From assembly GCA_035524955.1 (NCBI GenBank), contig DATLFG010000041.1, forward strand, positions 11,964 through 75,963: 64,000 nt of DNA. Reading direction: 5' to 3'. Positions 48,968-60,896 of this stretch are shown here, one piece after another. The translations under genes were made by a program, and so were the position numbers. The stretch comes from CAMLFJ01 sp035524955. GTDB lineage: Bacteria; Methylomirabilota; Methylomirabilia; Rokubacteriales; CSP1-6. The first letter of the stretch is position 1. Every line of letters begins with the position of its first letter. The notes under the pieces are model-generated. The model saw only the letters and a list, made by a program, of their open reading frames with translations, was not told where the DNA came from and searched no databases.

Positions 48968-51178
48968 GTGGGCGAGTCTCCTGACCAGCGAGAGCACCCC
49001 CATTGCTCCAGCGGCGCCCCGCGCCCGTCAGGAGGAATTCTCATCGAGCTCGACGCGCTCCTGAAGCCTCGCTCGGTCGCCGTGCTCGGAGCCTCCGAGC
49101 GCCCCTCGGCGGGCCGCACGGTCGTCCAGAACCTCGAGCGCATCGGATTCAACGGGGAGATCTTCCCCATCAATCCCCGCTACGAGACCTTGCTCGGCCG
49201 ACGCTGCTACCGATCGGTCGAGGAGCTGCCCGACGGTGTCGATGTGCTCGCGTTCTGCGTCAATCACGAGCGCGTGCTCGACGGCCTCCGGTCCGCCGCC
49301 AAGAAGGGGGTGCGCGCCGCGGTCGCGTTCGACGCGGGGTTCGCCGAGAGCGACGACACCGGACGGCGCCGGCAGGACGAGCTGGTCGCCATCTGTCGCG
49401 AGGCGGGGATCGCGTTCTGCGGGCCGAACTGCATGGGCGCCATCAGTCCGCACGAGCGAAGCCTCGTCTACCTGAACGAGCTCCGCGACCCGGCGCCGCT
49501 CGCCGGCAACGTCGGCCTGATCTCCCAGAGCGGATCGATCGTCATCGGGCTGCTGGCCGACTGCCGGCGGTTCGGCTGGAGCCGCGTGGTCTCGACGGGC
49601 AACGAAGCCGTGATCGTGGCCGCCGATGTCCTCGAGTACCTGGTCGACGACCCGGCCACGCGCGTGATCGCGATGTTTCTCGAGAGCGTGCGGCAGCCGG
49701 AGCGGTTCGTCGCCGCGCTCGATCGCGCCGCCGATCGCGGCAAGCCGGTGGTGGTCCTCAAGGTCGGCCGCAGCGAGCGGGCGCGCCGCGCGATCACGAG
49801 CCACACCGGCGGCCTCGCCGGCGAGTCGCGCGTGATCGAGGCGGTCCTCCGCGCGCACCGGGCGATCGAGGTCCACGACATGGACGAGCTGACCGAGACG
49901 CTCGCCGCCTTCCAGGGGGGGCGCCGGCCCGCGGGTCGCCGGATCGCGGTGGTGACGAACTCCGGCGGCCACACCGAGCTGATCCTCGACCTCGCCACGA
50001 GCGTCGGGCTCGAGCTGCCGGCACTCTCCCCCGCCACGCGCGCCGAGGCCGCGCGCGTCATCGGTCCCATCACCGGCGACGGCAATCCGCTGGACGCGTG
50101 GGGCAACGGCGACTTCCGGACCAACGTGTCGCACGCGCTCCGGACGCTCGGCGCGGACCCGGAGATCGACGCGGTCGTCTGGTGCACCGATAGCGCCGAC
50201 GCCTCCCCGCTGGGATCGCCCGAGCGCTTCATGACGTACGCCGGGATGCTGGTCGAGGGCGCCCAGGAGTCGACCAAGCCCTTCTATCTGATGGGCACGC
50301 GCCCGGGCATCTTCCGGCGGGACCAGCACGAGCTCCTGAGCGCCCAGGGGATCGCGCTGATCGGCGGCACGCGCCAGGGACTCCGGGCGATCGATCGCCT
50401 GGCCCTCCAGGCCGCGCCGCCCGCGCCCCTCCGCCCCCCGCCGGCGACGACGATGCCGGCGCTGGCGACGATGATGCCGGGCGGCACGGCGCGGCGAACG
50501 ATCCACGAGCACGACGCCAAGCGGCTGCTCGCCGGCGCCGGCCTGCCCGTCGTGAGGGAGACGCTCTGCACCACGCGCGAGGAGGCGCTCGCCGCGGCGC
50601 GCGCGATCGGGTACCCGGTGGCGCTCAAGCTCGTCGCCGACGACGTGCCCCACCGGTCGGATCTCGGCCTCGTGGCGGTCGGGCTCCGGGACCCCCGCGA
50701 GCTCGGGGAGGCGTGGGACCGCATGACCGCGGTGCGTTCCCGGAAGCTGGGGGACGTCGCGGTCGCCGGCTTCGTGGTCCAGCAGATGGTGAGCGGGGGG
50801 GTCGAGGTCCTCGCCGGGGTCCACCACGACCGGGACTTCGGCCCGGTGCTCGCCTTCGGGCTCGGCGGCGTCGCCGCCGAGGCGCTCGCCCGCGTCGCGC
50901 TCCGGCCGCTGCCGCTCCGGGTCGGCGATGCCGAGGCGATGGTCGCCGAGGTTCCCGCCGCCGCGACGCTGCTGGCCGGCTTCCGCGGACATCCCCCCGC
51001 CGACCTCGACGGCCTCCATCGATGCCTCGAAGCGCTGGGCGACTACGCGTGGGCCGACCGCGCCGCCATCGCCGAGCTCGACCTGAACCCCATCACGGTG
51101 CTGCCGCGGGGCCGGGGCTGCGTCGTCGTCGACGCGCTCATCGTCCCCCGTGGCCGCCGCGCCGAGGAGCCCCCATGA
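48968..51178 (+). CDS. Acetate--CoA ligase family protein (NDP-forming acyl-CoA synthetase, fused alpha/beta)
   Basis: A fusion of the two halves of ADP-forming acyl-CoA synthetase. The CoA-binding domain starts ELDALLKPRSVAVLGASERP (about residue 28), the succinyl-CoA-ligase-like part carries the phosphohistidine motif AITSHTGGLAGESRVIE, and the ATP-grasp domain starts at RTIHEHDAKRLLAGAGLPVV and ends AIAELDLNPITVLPRG. It makes acyl-CoA plus ADP and phosphate reversibly. The only standard in-frame start is GTG 48968, which lacks a ribosome site. AGGAGG at 49030-49035 instead points to ATC at 49043. It overlaps the next gene by ATGA. Confidence 0.88.
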   Translation: MGESPDQREHPHCSSGAPRPSGGILIELDALLKPRSVAVLGASERPSAGRTVVQNLERIGFNGEIFPINPRYETLLGRRCYRSVEELPDGVDVLAFCVNHERVLDGLRSAAKKGVRAAVAFDAGFAESDDTGRRRQDELVAICREAGIAFCGPNCMGAISPHERSLVYLNELRDPAPLAGNVGLISQSGSIVIGLLADCRRFGWSRVVSTGNEAVIVAADVLEYLVDDPATRVIAMFLESVRQPERFVAALDRAADRGKPVVVLKVGRSERARRAITSHTGGLAGESRVIEAVLRAHRAIEVHDMDELTETLAAFQGGRRPAGRRIAVVTNSGGHTELILDLATSVGLELPALSPATRAEAARVIGPITGDGNPLDAWGNGDFRTNVSHALRTLGADPEIDAVVWCTDSADASPLGSPERFMTYAGMLVEGAQESTKPFYLMGTRPGIFRRDQHELLSAQGIALIGGTRQGLRAIDRLALQAAPPAPLRPPPATTMPALATMMPGGTARRTIHEHDAKRLLAGAGLPVVRETLCTTREEALAAARAIGYPVALKLVADDVPHRSDLGLVAVGLRDPRELGEAWDRMTAVRSRKLGDVAVAGFVVQQMVSGGVEVLAGVHHDRDFGPVLAFGLGGVAAEALARVALRPLPLRVGDAEAMVAEVPAAATLLAGFRGHPPADLDGLHRCLEALGDYAWADRAAIAELDLNPITVLPRGRGCVVVDALIVPRGRRAEEPP
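49030..49045 (+). promoter_or_regulatory. Ribosome-binding site positioned on an ATC codon
   Basis: AGGAGG (49030-49035) is followed after seven bases by ATC (49043), which is in frame with the acyl-CoA synthetase. The homologous family N-terminus (LDALLKPRSVAVLGAS) starts right here. An AUC start is rare, so either translation begins at AUC or one base is wrong. Confidence 0.5.
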
Positions 51179-51990
51179 CCGCGGAGCTCGTGACCTACAC
51201 CGCCGACGACCGCGTCGGCATCGTGACGATCAACCGTCCCGAGAAGCTCAACGCGATCACCCCCGAGCTCAAGCGTGCGCTCGTGGAGCGCCTGCTCGCG
51301 GCGGACGCCGACCCGGGCACGAGCGTGGTGGTGCTGCGTGCCGAGGGCAGGAGCTTCAGCGCCGGCTACGACATCTCCCCCAGCCCGGCCCGCGCCGCGC
51401 GGCGCGGCAACGCGCTGGCGTGGCACGACTCGCTCGCCGACGACGTCCGGCTCGAGATGACGCCGTGGGACATGCGGAAGCCGGTGATCGCGTCGGTCCA
51501 GGGACACTGCCTCGGCGGCGGCTGCGAGCTCATGATGCTGTGCGATCTCGCCATCGCCTCCGACGATGCCGTCTTCGGGGAGCCCGAGATCCGCTTCTCG
51601 AACGTCGGACCCGCCCTCGTGATGCCCTTCGTCGTGGGCCTGCGGCGCGCGCGCGAGCTGCTCTACCTGGGCGACCCCATCGACGCCCGGACCGCGCTCG
51701 AGTACGGGATGGTCAACCGCGTCGTCCCGCGCGCCCAGCTGCCGGCGGCGACACTGAAGCTCGCCCGCCGGATGGCGCTGATCTCCCCGGAGTCGCTCGT
51801 GGCGACCAAGCTCGCGACCCGGCGCGGCGCCGAGGCGGCGGGCTTCCGCAACGCGATCCTCGCCGGGCTCGACGTGCTCGCTCCGCTCTACGCGGCGCGG
51901 ACCGAGGTCGGGATGAAGTTCGACGAGATCAGAGAGAAGGAGGGCCTGGGCGCGGCGCTCAAGTGGCGCGCGGCCCAGTTCGCCGACTAG
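51175..51990 (+). CDS. Enoyl-CoA hydratase/isomerase-family protein
   Basis: A 271-residue crotonase-fold protein starting MTAELVTYTADDRVGIVTIN. The CoA-binding oxyanion-hole residues lie in EGRSFSAGYDIS (near residue 60) and VQGHCLGGGCELMMLCDLAI (near 113). The general acid/base Glu is expected in the block FGEPEIRFSNVGPALVMPFV, where one Glu (GEPE) is retained. It likely hydrates or isomerises the CoA thioester made by the upstream synthetase, to which it is translationally coupled (ATGA). Confidence 0.9.
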   Translation: MTAELVTYTADDRVGIVTINRPEKLNAITPELKRALVERLLAADADPGTSVVVLRAEGRSFSAGYDISPSPARAARRGNALAWHDSLADDVRLEMTPWDMRKPVIASVQGHCLGGGCELMMLCDLAIASDDAVFGEPEIRFSNVGPALVMPFVVGLRRARELLYLGDPIDARTALEYGMVNRVVPRAQLPAATLKLARRMALISPESLVATKLATRRGAEAAGFRNAILAGLDVLAPLYAARTEVGMKFDEIREKEGLGAALKWRAAQFAD

Positions 51991-52070
51991 CGCGGGCTAT
52001 TCACGAACGGGCAACGCGCGAGGCGGACGGGCCTGGCGCCGTGGGCAGCTCCCGCGCGGTCGGCGATCCG

Positions 52071-55619
<3,549 letters not shown>

Positions 55620-55747
55620 GGGTCAGGCGGTCCCCGGTCTCGGCGCTCGGCCGGCGCCGGGCTCGAGGAAGATCTCGGAATCGATGGTTTCGGCGGGACT
55701 CACGAGGCTGGAGCATATCACGTGGTCACCAGGACCCGCGGGCCGGG

Positions 55748-57586
55748 TCAGCCCCCGGCCGGCGGCGCGTCGGACCAGAGCCCGAGGGTCCGCATCAGCG
55801 CGAGCGCGTTCGAGGTCCGCACGACCCCGGGCCGCATGCGGTAGTCGAACACCATCCGGCCGTCATCGAGCCGGTCCTCGAAGTGCACGTTGACCGCGCG
55901 GAGCTCGGCATCGGCGGCGACCTCCGACAGCGCGAGGTCGTGGGTGGTGACGAGGCCGATGGCGCCCTGCTGCACCAGGCCGCGGACGACGGCCGCCGCG
56001 CCGAGGCGGCGGTCGTGCGAGTTGGTGCCGTGCAGGATCTCGTCGAGCAGGAACAGGACGGGGATCGGGCCGGCGGCGATCCGGACGATGTCGCGCAGCC
56101 GGACCAGCTCCGCGTAGAACCGGGAGGTACCCTCCTGCAGCGAATCCCGGATGCGGAGCGTGGCGCCCGGCGCCAGGTGGGACAACCGTAGCCGCGTCGC
56201 GCGCACCGGCGCGCCGGCCTGGGCCAGGACCGCGTTGACGCCGACCGCGCGCAGCAAGGTGCTCTTGCCCGACATGTTGGAGCCGCTGACGATGAGCACC
56301 CGGGCGGCGCCGCCCAGCGCCACGTCGTTGCGCACGCAGCGGGTCTCGAGGATGAGCGGGTGCCCCAGCGCCTCCGCCTCGAAGTGGGCCTCGGCGCCTC
56401 CGGCCGCGGGTCCGCCGCCGCCGATCGTGGGGTAGACGTCGGCCGGGTGCTCGTAGGCGTAGCCCGCCAGCGAGCCGAGGGCCTCCAGCTGGCCGACGGC
56501 GGCCAGCCAGGCGCCGACGGAGGCGCCGTGCCGCGCCCGCCAGGCCCCGATCCCCAGCGCGCAGTGCGCGCCCCACATCGTCAGCTGGGCGAAGGGCGCG
56601 AAGAACTGGTTGCGCCGCGAATCGAGCAGATCCACCCACAGGCGCAGCCGCCGCACCGCGCGCGACGGCCGCCGGCCGGCGCTGACCAGGTCGGCAAGGA
56701 GCCGGTCGAGCAAGGGGCTGCCGAGCCGCTCGCGCTCGAACCGCTCGAGCACCGCCGCCAGCAGCTCGAGGTCCGGGCCGTGCCCGGCCACCGCCCGGTC
56801 GGCATCGCGCACCCGCGCGCGCAGCCGCCAGCCGACCAGGCCCTGGATGGCCAGGCCGCCCACGGGCACGATCAGTGGCGCCCAGCCCGCGGCCCACGCG
56901 AGGACGGCAGACAGCGCCACCGCCGAGACGGCGGCGGCACCAGCGCGCAGCACCGGCGAGGGCGGCCGTACGACCGGCGCCGCCAGCGCGGCGAAGCCGT
57001 CGGCGCGTACCGTCGCCGCCACCTCCTCGCCGAGGACAGCCAGGTCCTCACGCAGGTCGAGCCGCGGCGTCATCGCCTGCACGGCCGAGTGCCGCGCGCG
57101 CACCGCCGCGGGATCCGCCGGCGCCAGCAGCCAGGAGGCGAGGACCTCCTCGCCCATGCTCGTGCGCGCCTCGCAGAGCAGCTCGTACAGCGAGCCCTCG
57201 CCGAAGAGGTCGAGATCGTCGGCGTAGGGGTGATGGGCATCGCGGAACCGCTCGCCCCGCCGGCCGGCCCCCGCCCACTGTCCGTCGAGGCGGGCGAGCC
57301 CGCGCCGGTAGAACGTCGCGCGCCGCTCGGCCCGACGGCGATCGGCTCGAGCGCGCGCGTGGAGCACGACCAGGGCCGCGAACGCCGCGGCCGGCGCGGC
57401 GAGCCCCCACGGGGACAGCCAGCCCGCGCCGAAGGCCAGCCAGGCGATCAGCGCGGCCGCCAGCGCCACGCCCAGGCGGGCCCGCGCAATCGCCTCCTCG
57501 CGCCAGGCGGCGCGGGCCGCCTGCTCGCGGTGCCGGCTCTCGCGTCGCCGGTACTCCTCCCGGGGCGCGGCCTCGTGGGCGGTCAT
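55748..57586 (-). CDS. Membrane-anchored MutS-family ATPase
   Basis: A 612-residue protein with two hydrophobic hairpins (about residues 37 to 80 and 235 to 280) and a C-terminal MutS domain V ATPase. Walker A is LIVSGSNMSGKSTLLRAVGV, Walker B is VLFLLDEILHGTNSHDR and the sensor helix is VTTHDLALSEVA. MutS mismatch- or connector-domains are absent, so it is not a classical repair MutS but one of the membrane MutS-like proteins of unknown role. The ATG at 57586 is preferred to the longer upstream frame. Confidence 0.88.
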   Translation of the reverse strand: MTAHEAAPREEYRRRESRHREQAARAAWREEAIARARLGVALAAALIAWLAFGAGWLSPWGLAAPAAAFAALVVLHARARADRRRAERRATFYRRGLARLDGQWAGAGRRGERFRDAHHPYADDLDLFGEGSLYELLCEARTSMGEEVLASWLLAPADPAAVRARHSAVQAMTPRLDLREDLAVLGEEVAATVRADGFAALAAPVVRPPSPVLRAGAAAVSAVALSAVLAWAAGWAPLIVPVGGLAIQGLVGWRLRARVRDADRAVAGHGPDLELLAAVLERFERERLGSPLLDRLLADLVSAGRRPSRAVRRLRLWVDLLDSRRNQFFAPFAQLTMWGAHCALGIGAWRARHGASVGAWLAAVGQLEALGSLAGYAYEHPADVYPTIGGGGPAAGGAEAHFEAEALGHPLILETRCVRNDVALGGAARVLIVSGSNMSGKSTLLRAVGVNAVLAQAGAPVRATRLRLSHLAPGATLRIRDSLQEGTSRFYAELVRLRDIVRIAAGPIPVLFLLDEILHGTNSHDRRLGAAAVVRGLVQQGAIGLVTTHDLALSEVAADAELRAVNVHFEDRLDDGRMVFDYRMRPGVVRTSNALALMRTLGLWSDAPPAGG

Positions 57587-57739
57587 CGGCAGGCGCGGGC
57601 CGGCGGCGTTACCCGATTGCGGGCACGCTGCGCCTCTGCCAGGTGGACGAGGCGTTGAAACTCGTTGCCGCGGGTGGGCATTGGTGTCAGGCTGATTCTC
57701 CCATGCTCGGCACGCCGCGATGACCACCGAGCTCGGACA

Positions 57740-57937
57740 TTGAGCCAGGTCGTCCTGCCCGTCCTCCTGATGGGAATGCTCCTGGTCGGAGCGCTCCCGG
57801 CGTGCTCGTACTCCGCGGCCGAGCAGGACAGCATCCGGCGGGCATGGGAGGACCGCGATGCCGACCGGGCGCGTGAGTGCCACCGGGCGGGACGGGGATT
57901 TGTTGCCGGCGGCTGTACCGGCGGCGGAGGCCCATGA
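57740..57937 (+). CDS. Small lipoprotein
   Basis: A 65-residue product starting at TTG 57740 (or ATG 57770). The signal sequence SQVVLPVLLMGMLLVGALPA ends at Cys (lipobox LPAC), followed by SYSAAEQDSIRRAWEDRDAD and RARECHRAGRGFVAGGCTGG. Two later cysteines may form a disulfide. The pattern looks like a genuine exported lipoprotein, but no family is recognised. It is on the plus strand between two convergent or divergent genes. Confidence 0.5.
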   Translation: MSQVVLPVLLMGMLLVGALPACSYSAAEQDSIRRAWEDRDADRARECHRAGRGFVAGGCTGGGGP

Positions 57938-58030
57938 TCCGCTGGCGCCTCCGGACATCGACATTCGCACTCATGATTCGCAGGTCTCGAGAGTCCCACG
58001 GGCGGTGCACAACCCGGAAGGGAGGGCTCC

Positions 58031-58255
58031 ATGGGCGAGGCTCCCGACATCGAGTATCGCGGCCACTTCATCGAGGTCCGGTCATACGAATCCGAAGGCA
58101 AGCGGTGGCGGCCGAAGGCGGTCGTGTCCATCTACCGCAGGGGGACGCTGCAGCGGCAGATCCTGTCCGCTCCCGGCGAGGTGCTTGTCGAGTCGGAGGA
58201 AGCGGCGGAGACCTATTCACTGGCGATGGCGAAGAAGTGGATCGACGATCAGTAG
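58031..58255 (+). CDS. Small conserved hypothetical protein
   Basis: A 74-residue soluble protein starting MGEAPDIEYRGHFIEVRSYE. A good ribosome site (GGAGGG) lies upstream. The pattern is a short beta-rich first half (HFIEVRSYESEGKRWRPKAV) and an amphipathic C-terminal helix (SEEAAETYSLAMAKKWIDDQ). It resembles small DUF-like proteins common in soil proteobacteria, but I cannot assign a family. No membrane segment. Confidence 0.6.
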   Translation: MGEAPDIEYRGHFIEVRSYESEGKRWRPKAVVSIYRRGTLQRQILSAPGEVLVESEEAAETYSLAMAKKWIDDQ

Positions 58256-58336
58256 GCGGAGGCCCGGAAGCCGGGCAAGCTGCGAGAAACGGAGGCACTT
58301 CAGGTCGGAGAGCTGGCGAACAGGGCGGTCCGACCC

Positions 58337-59086
58337 CTATTTGAGGGTGCCCGCGATCTGCCGAATCTGATCCGGCGTACGCTCGCCCGCCAGCGGCGTT
58401 CCCGGCATCAAATGCTTCCCCATGGCGAGCCCGCCGATCAGAACGGGCTCGTAGCCGATCTCGCGTATCAGACGCGACGCCAGCTCGATGGCCTTGGCGT
58501 CGTCGCCCGCGATCGGCATCCCGATGCGCTCGCCCCGTTGCTCGCGCGCGGCGCCCATGCGCGCATAGCCGATCGCATTGAAGGCGCGGACGATACGGGC
58601 TCCGGGTAGAAGCTCCGCCGAGGCGAGACCGGCGCCCTTCTCCCGGGCCCACGTCGCGATCTCACCGTCGCGCGCGGGAAACGGGTTACACGTATCGATC
58701 ACCACCTTGCCCTTGACCAGGTCCCCAAGATCCTTGCCGACCTCGGGGAGCGCCCGGTACGGCACCGAGACCAGCAGCACCTCGCCGAAGGCGGCGGCCT
58801 CCCGCGGCGTCCCGGCTCGTGCATTGGGCCCAAGACTCGCGGCCAGTTTCTTGTCGTGATCGAGATGACGCGACGAGAACATGACTTCGTGCCCGGCCTT
58901 CACCCAGACGCCGCCCAGTGCCCCGCCGACTCTGCCGGAACCGACGACGCCGATCTTCACCTTTCCACTGGCGGCGCGGGCGGCGGGTGCGCCAAACGGC
59001 AGCCCGAGCGCGAGGGCCGCCGCGGCAGTCCCGGCAACCTCGAGAAATCCACGACGGTCTTGCTCCATGGCGCCACTCACCTTCAT
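58337..59086 (-). CDS. NADPH/F420-type oxidoreductase with Tat signal
   Basis: A 249-residue protein. It starts MKVSGAMEQDRRGFLEVAGT, where DRRGFLEVAG is a twin-arginine signal followed by ALALGLPFGAPAARA. The mature part has the Rossmann motif KIGVVGSGRVGGALGGVWVK and segments such as FSSRHLDHDKKLAASLGP and VIDTCNPFPARDGE, like F420-dependent NADP oxidoreductases. Export of an NADP-type enzyme is unusual because free NADP is cytoplasmic. GGAGGG lies 7 bp upstream of the ATG at 59086, supporting this start. Confidence 0.85.
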   Translation of the reverse strand: MKVSGAMEQDRRGFLEVAGTAAAALALGLPFGAPAARAASGKVKIGVVGSGRVGGALGGVWVKAGHEVMFSSRHLDHDKKLAASLGPNARAGTPREAAAFGEVLLVSVPYRALPEVGKDLGDLVKGKVVIDTCNPFPARDGEIATWAREKGAGLASAELLPGARIVRAFNAIGYARMGAAREQRGERIGMPIAGDDAKAIELASRLIREIGYEPVLIGGLAMGKHLMPGTPLAGERTPDQIRQIAGTLK

Positions 59087-59231
59087 GACAACCCTCCGCG
59101 AGAATAGCAGGGAATCGGGCCCGACCGCATTATGCCGCAGGAAGCCCGGTTCTGCTCGACTACCCTGAGCAGGTGGATCGGTGGCCGAGGGGCGCGAGGA
59201 GCAGACACGGCCAGCGAAGAGGAGGCGCGAC

Positions 59232-60578
59232 ATGGAGCGACAGTTCGACCTGGTGGTCGTCGGGACCGGGGTGACCTCGGCGGTGGCGTCGCGGTGTCGA
59301 GAGGCGGGGTGGCGTGTCGCGGTCGTGGACTCGCGCCCCTTCGGCGGTACCTGCGCGCTCCGCGGGTGCATACCCAAGAAGACCCTCGTCGGCGCGGCGG
59401 AGGCGGTGCACGCGGCCCGCGACATGGCCGACCGGGGCGTGCCCGCGGGCGCCCTCGCGCTCGACTGGCCCCCGCTGATGCGGTTCAAGCGCTCGCTGAT
59501 CGACCCGACGACGGAGCGCACCGAGCAGGCGTGGGCGAAGATGGGGGTCGAGCAATTCCACGGCCGCGCCCGGTTCGTGGGCCCCACCACGCTGGCCGTC
59601 GGCGACGAACGGCTCACCGGGCAGCGGGTCCTCATCGCCGCCGGCGCCATGCCGATGCCGCTCACGTTCCCGGGCTCGGATCGCCTCACGACCAGCGAGC
59701 AGTTCCTCGACCTCGACCGCCTGCCGCCCCGGATCATCTTCGTGGGCGGCGGCTACGTGTCGTTCGAGTTCGCCCACGTCGCCGCGCGGGCCGGCGTGCG
59801 CGTGACGATTCTCCACCGGGGCGCCCGGCCGCTCGAGGCCTTCGATCCCGACCTGGTGGCCATGCTGGTGAAGCGCACGCGCGAGCTCGGGATCGGGGTG
59901 GAGCTGGACACCGAGGTCCGCGCCATCGAGGCGGCCGCCGCCCACCTCGTGGTGCGCTGCACCCGACGCGGTGAAGAGGTCGGCTTCGAGGCCGACATCG
60001 CGGTCCACAGCGCGGGCCGGGTGCCCGAGCTGGACGACCTGCATCTCGAGACCGCCGGGGTGCAGCGGGAGAAGCGGGGCGTCGTGGTGAACCAGTTCCT
60101 GCAGAGCGTGTCGAACCCCGCGGTCTATGCGGGGGGCGACGCCGCCGCGAGTGGGCCGCCGCTGACGCCCAAGGCCGACCACGACGCGGGCGTGCTGACC
60201 ACGAACCTGCTGGAGGGCAACCGGCGCGCCACGAACTACGACGGCATCGCCTCGGCGGTGTTCAGCCTGCCGCCGCTCGCCTCCGCGGGGCTCACGGAGG
60301 CGGCCGCGCGCGCGGCGGGCCTCACGTTCCGCACGACCTGGCAGGATATGTCCGGGTGGTTCAACACCCGCCGCGTCGGCGAGACGACCGCCGGCGCCAA
60401 GGTGCTCATCGAGCAGGGGACCGACCGCATCGTCGGGGCGCATCTGCTGGGACCCCACGCCGACGAGGTGATCAATCTCTTCGCCCTGGCCATTCGCCTG
60501 CGCATTCCGGCGGGCGAGCTGAAGCAGGCGCTCTACGCATACCCCACGTACGGCTCGGACATCCGATTCATGGTCTGA
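59232..60578 (+). CDS. FAD-dependent pyridine nucleotide-disulfide oxidoreductase
   Basis: A 448-residue flavoprotein starting MERQFDLVVVGTGVTSAVAS. The redox-active pair is CALRGC in FGGTCALRGCIPKK (near residue 46). NADPH-binding glycines are IIFVGGGYVSFEFAHVAARA. The FAD loop is SNPAVYAGGDAAA. At the C-terminus the acid-base His and Glu of the family (HPT..SE) are replaced by Tyr and Asp in YAYPTYGSDIRFM. It is mercuric/glutathione-reductase-like, but its disulfide chemistry may differ. The ATG at 59232 has GGAGG upstream. The GTG at 59181 is less likely. Confidence 0.88.
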   Translation: MERQFDLVVVGTGVTSAVASRCREAGWRVAVVDSRPFGGTCALRGCIPKKTLVGAAEAVHAARDMADRGVPAGALALDWPPLMRFKRSLIDPTTERTEQAWAKMGVEQFHGRARFVGPTTLAVGDERLTGQRVLIAAGAMPMPLTFPGSDRLTTSEQFLDLDRLPPRIIFVGGGYVSFEFAHVAARAGVRVTILHRGARPLEAFDPDLVAMLVKRTRELGIGVELDTEVRAIEAAAAHLVVRCTRRGEEVGFEADIAVHSAGRVPELDDLHLETAGVQREKRGVVVNQFLQSVSNPAVYAGGDAAASGPPLTPKADHDAGVLTTNLLEGNRRATNYDGIASAVFSLPPLASAGLTEAAARAAGLTFRTTWQDMSGWFNTRRVGETTAGAKVLIEQGTDRIVGAHLLGPHADEVINLFALAIRLRIPAGELKQALYAYPTYGSDIRFMV

Positions 60579-60591
60579 GGCGCCTCGGTCC

Positions 60592-60896
60592 TTGTCTTCG
60601 CACTATCGATCGCCCAGTAAGCCTTTGAAGCGGTCCGCCCGCACCACCTCCCGGACCCGGGCGAGCAACCAACTCGAGCAGTGGAAGGCGAAGATCCGGC
60701 ACGACACATACGCGCCGGACGCCGATCTGACACGCTTCGAGGATCGCGCGCCCCTCCCGACCGACGAGTACCGCGCCCACGACCGGAAAACGATCGGCCG
60801 GTCCGAAGCCGCCATCGCCCACCTGAAGGAGCTTTCATCGGGCACGTTCCTTGGGGAGCGCGCGGGTTCCGTGGTCCGCCGCGGCAACTGTCGGCG
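60592..60896. other. Intergenic stretch with only a doubtful short frame
   Basis: Between the disulfide-reductase gene and uppP is about 320 bp. A plus-strand frame from TTG 60592 (123 codons to 60963) contains FEDRAPLPTDEYRAHDRKTI but matches no family I recognise and overlaps the 3' end of uppP. I see nothing else firm here. Confidence 0.3.
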
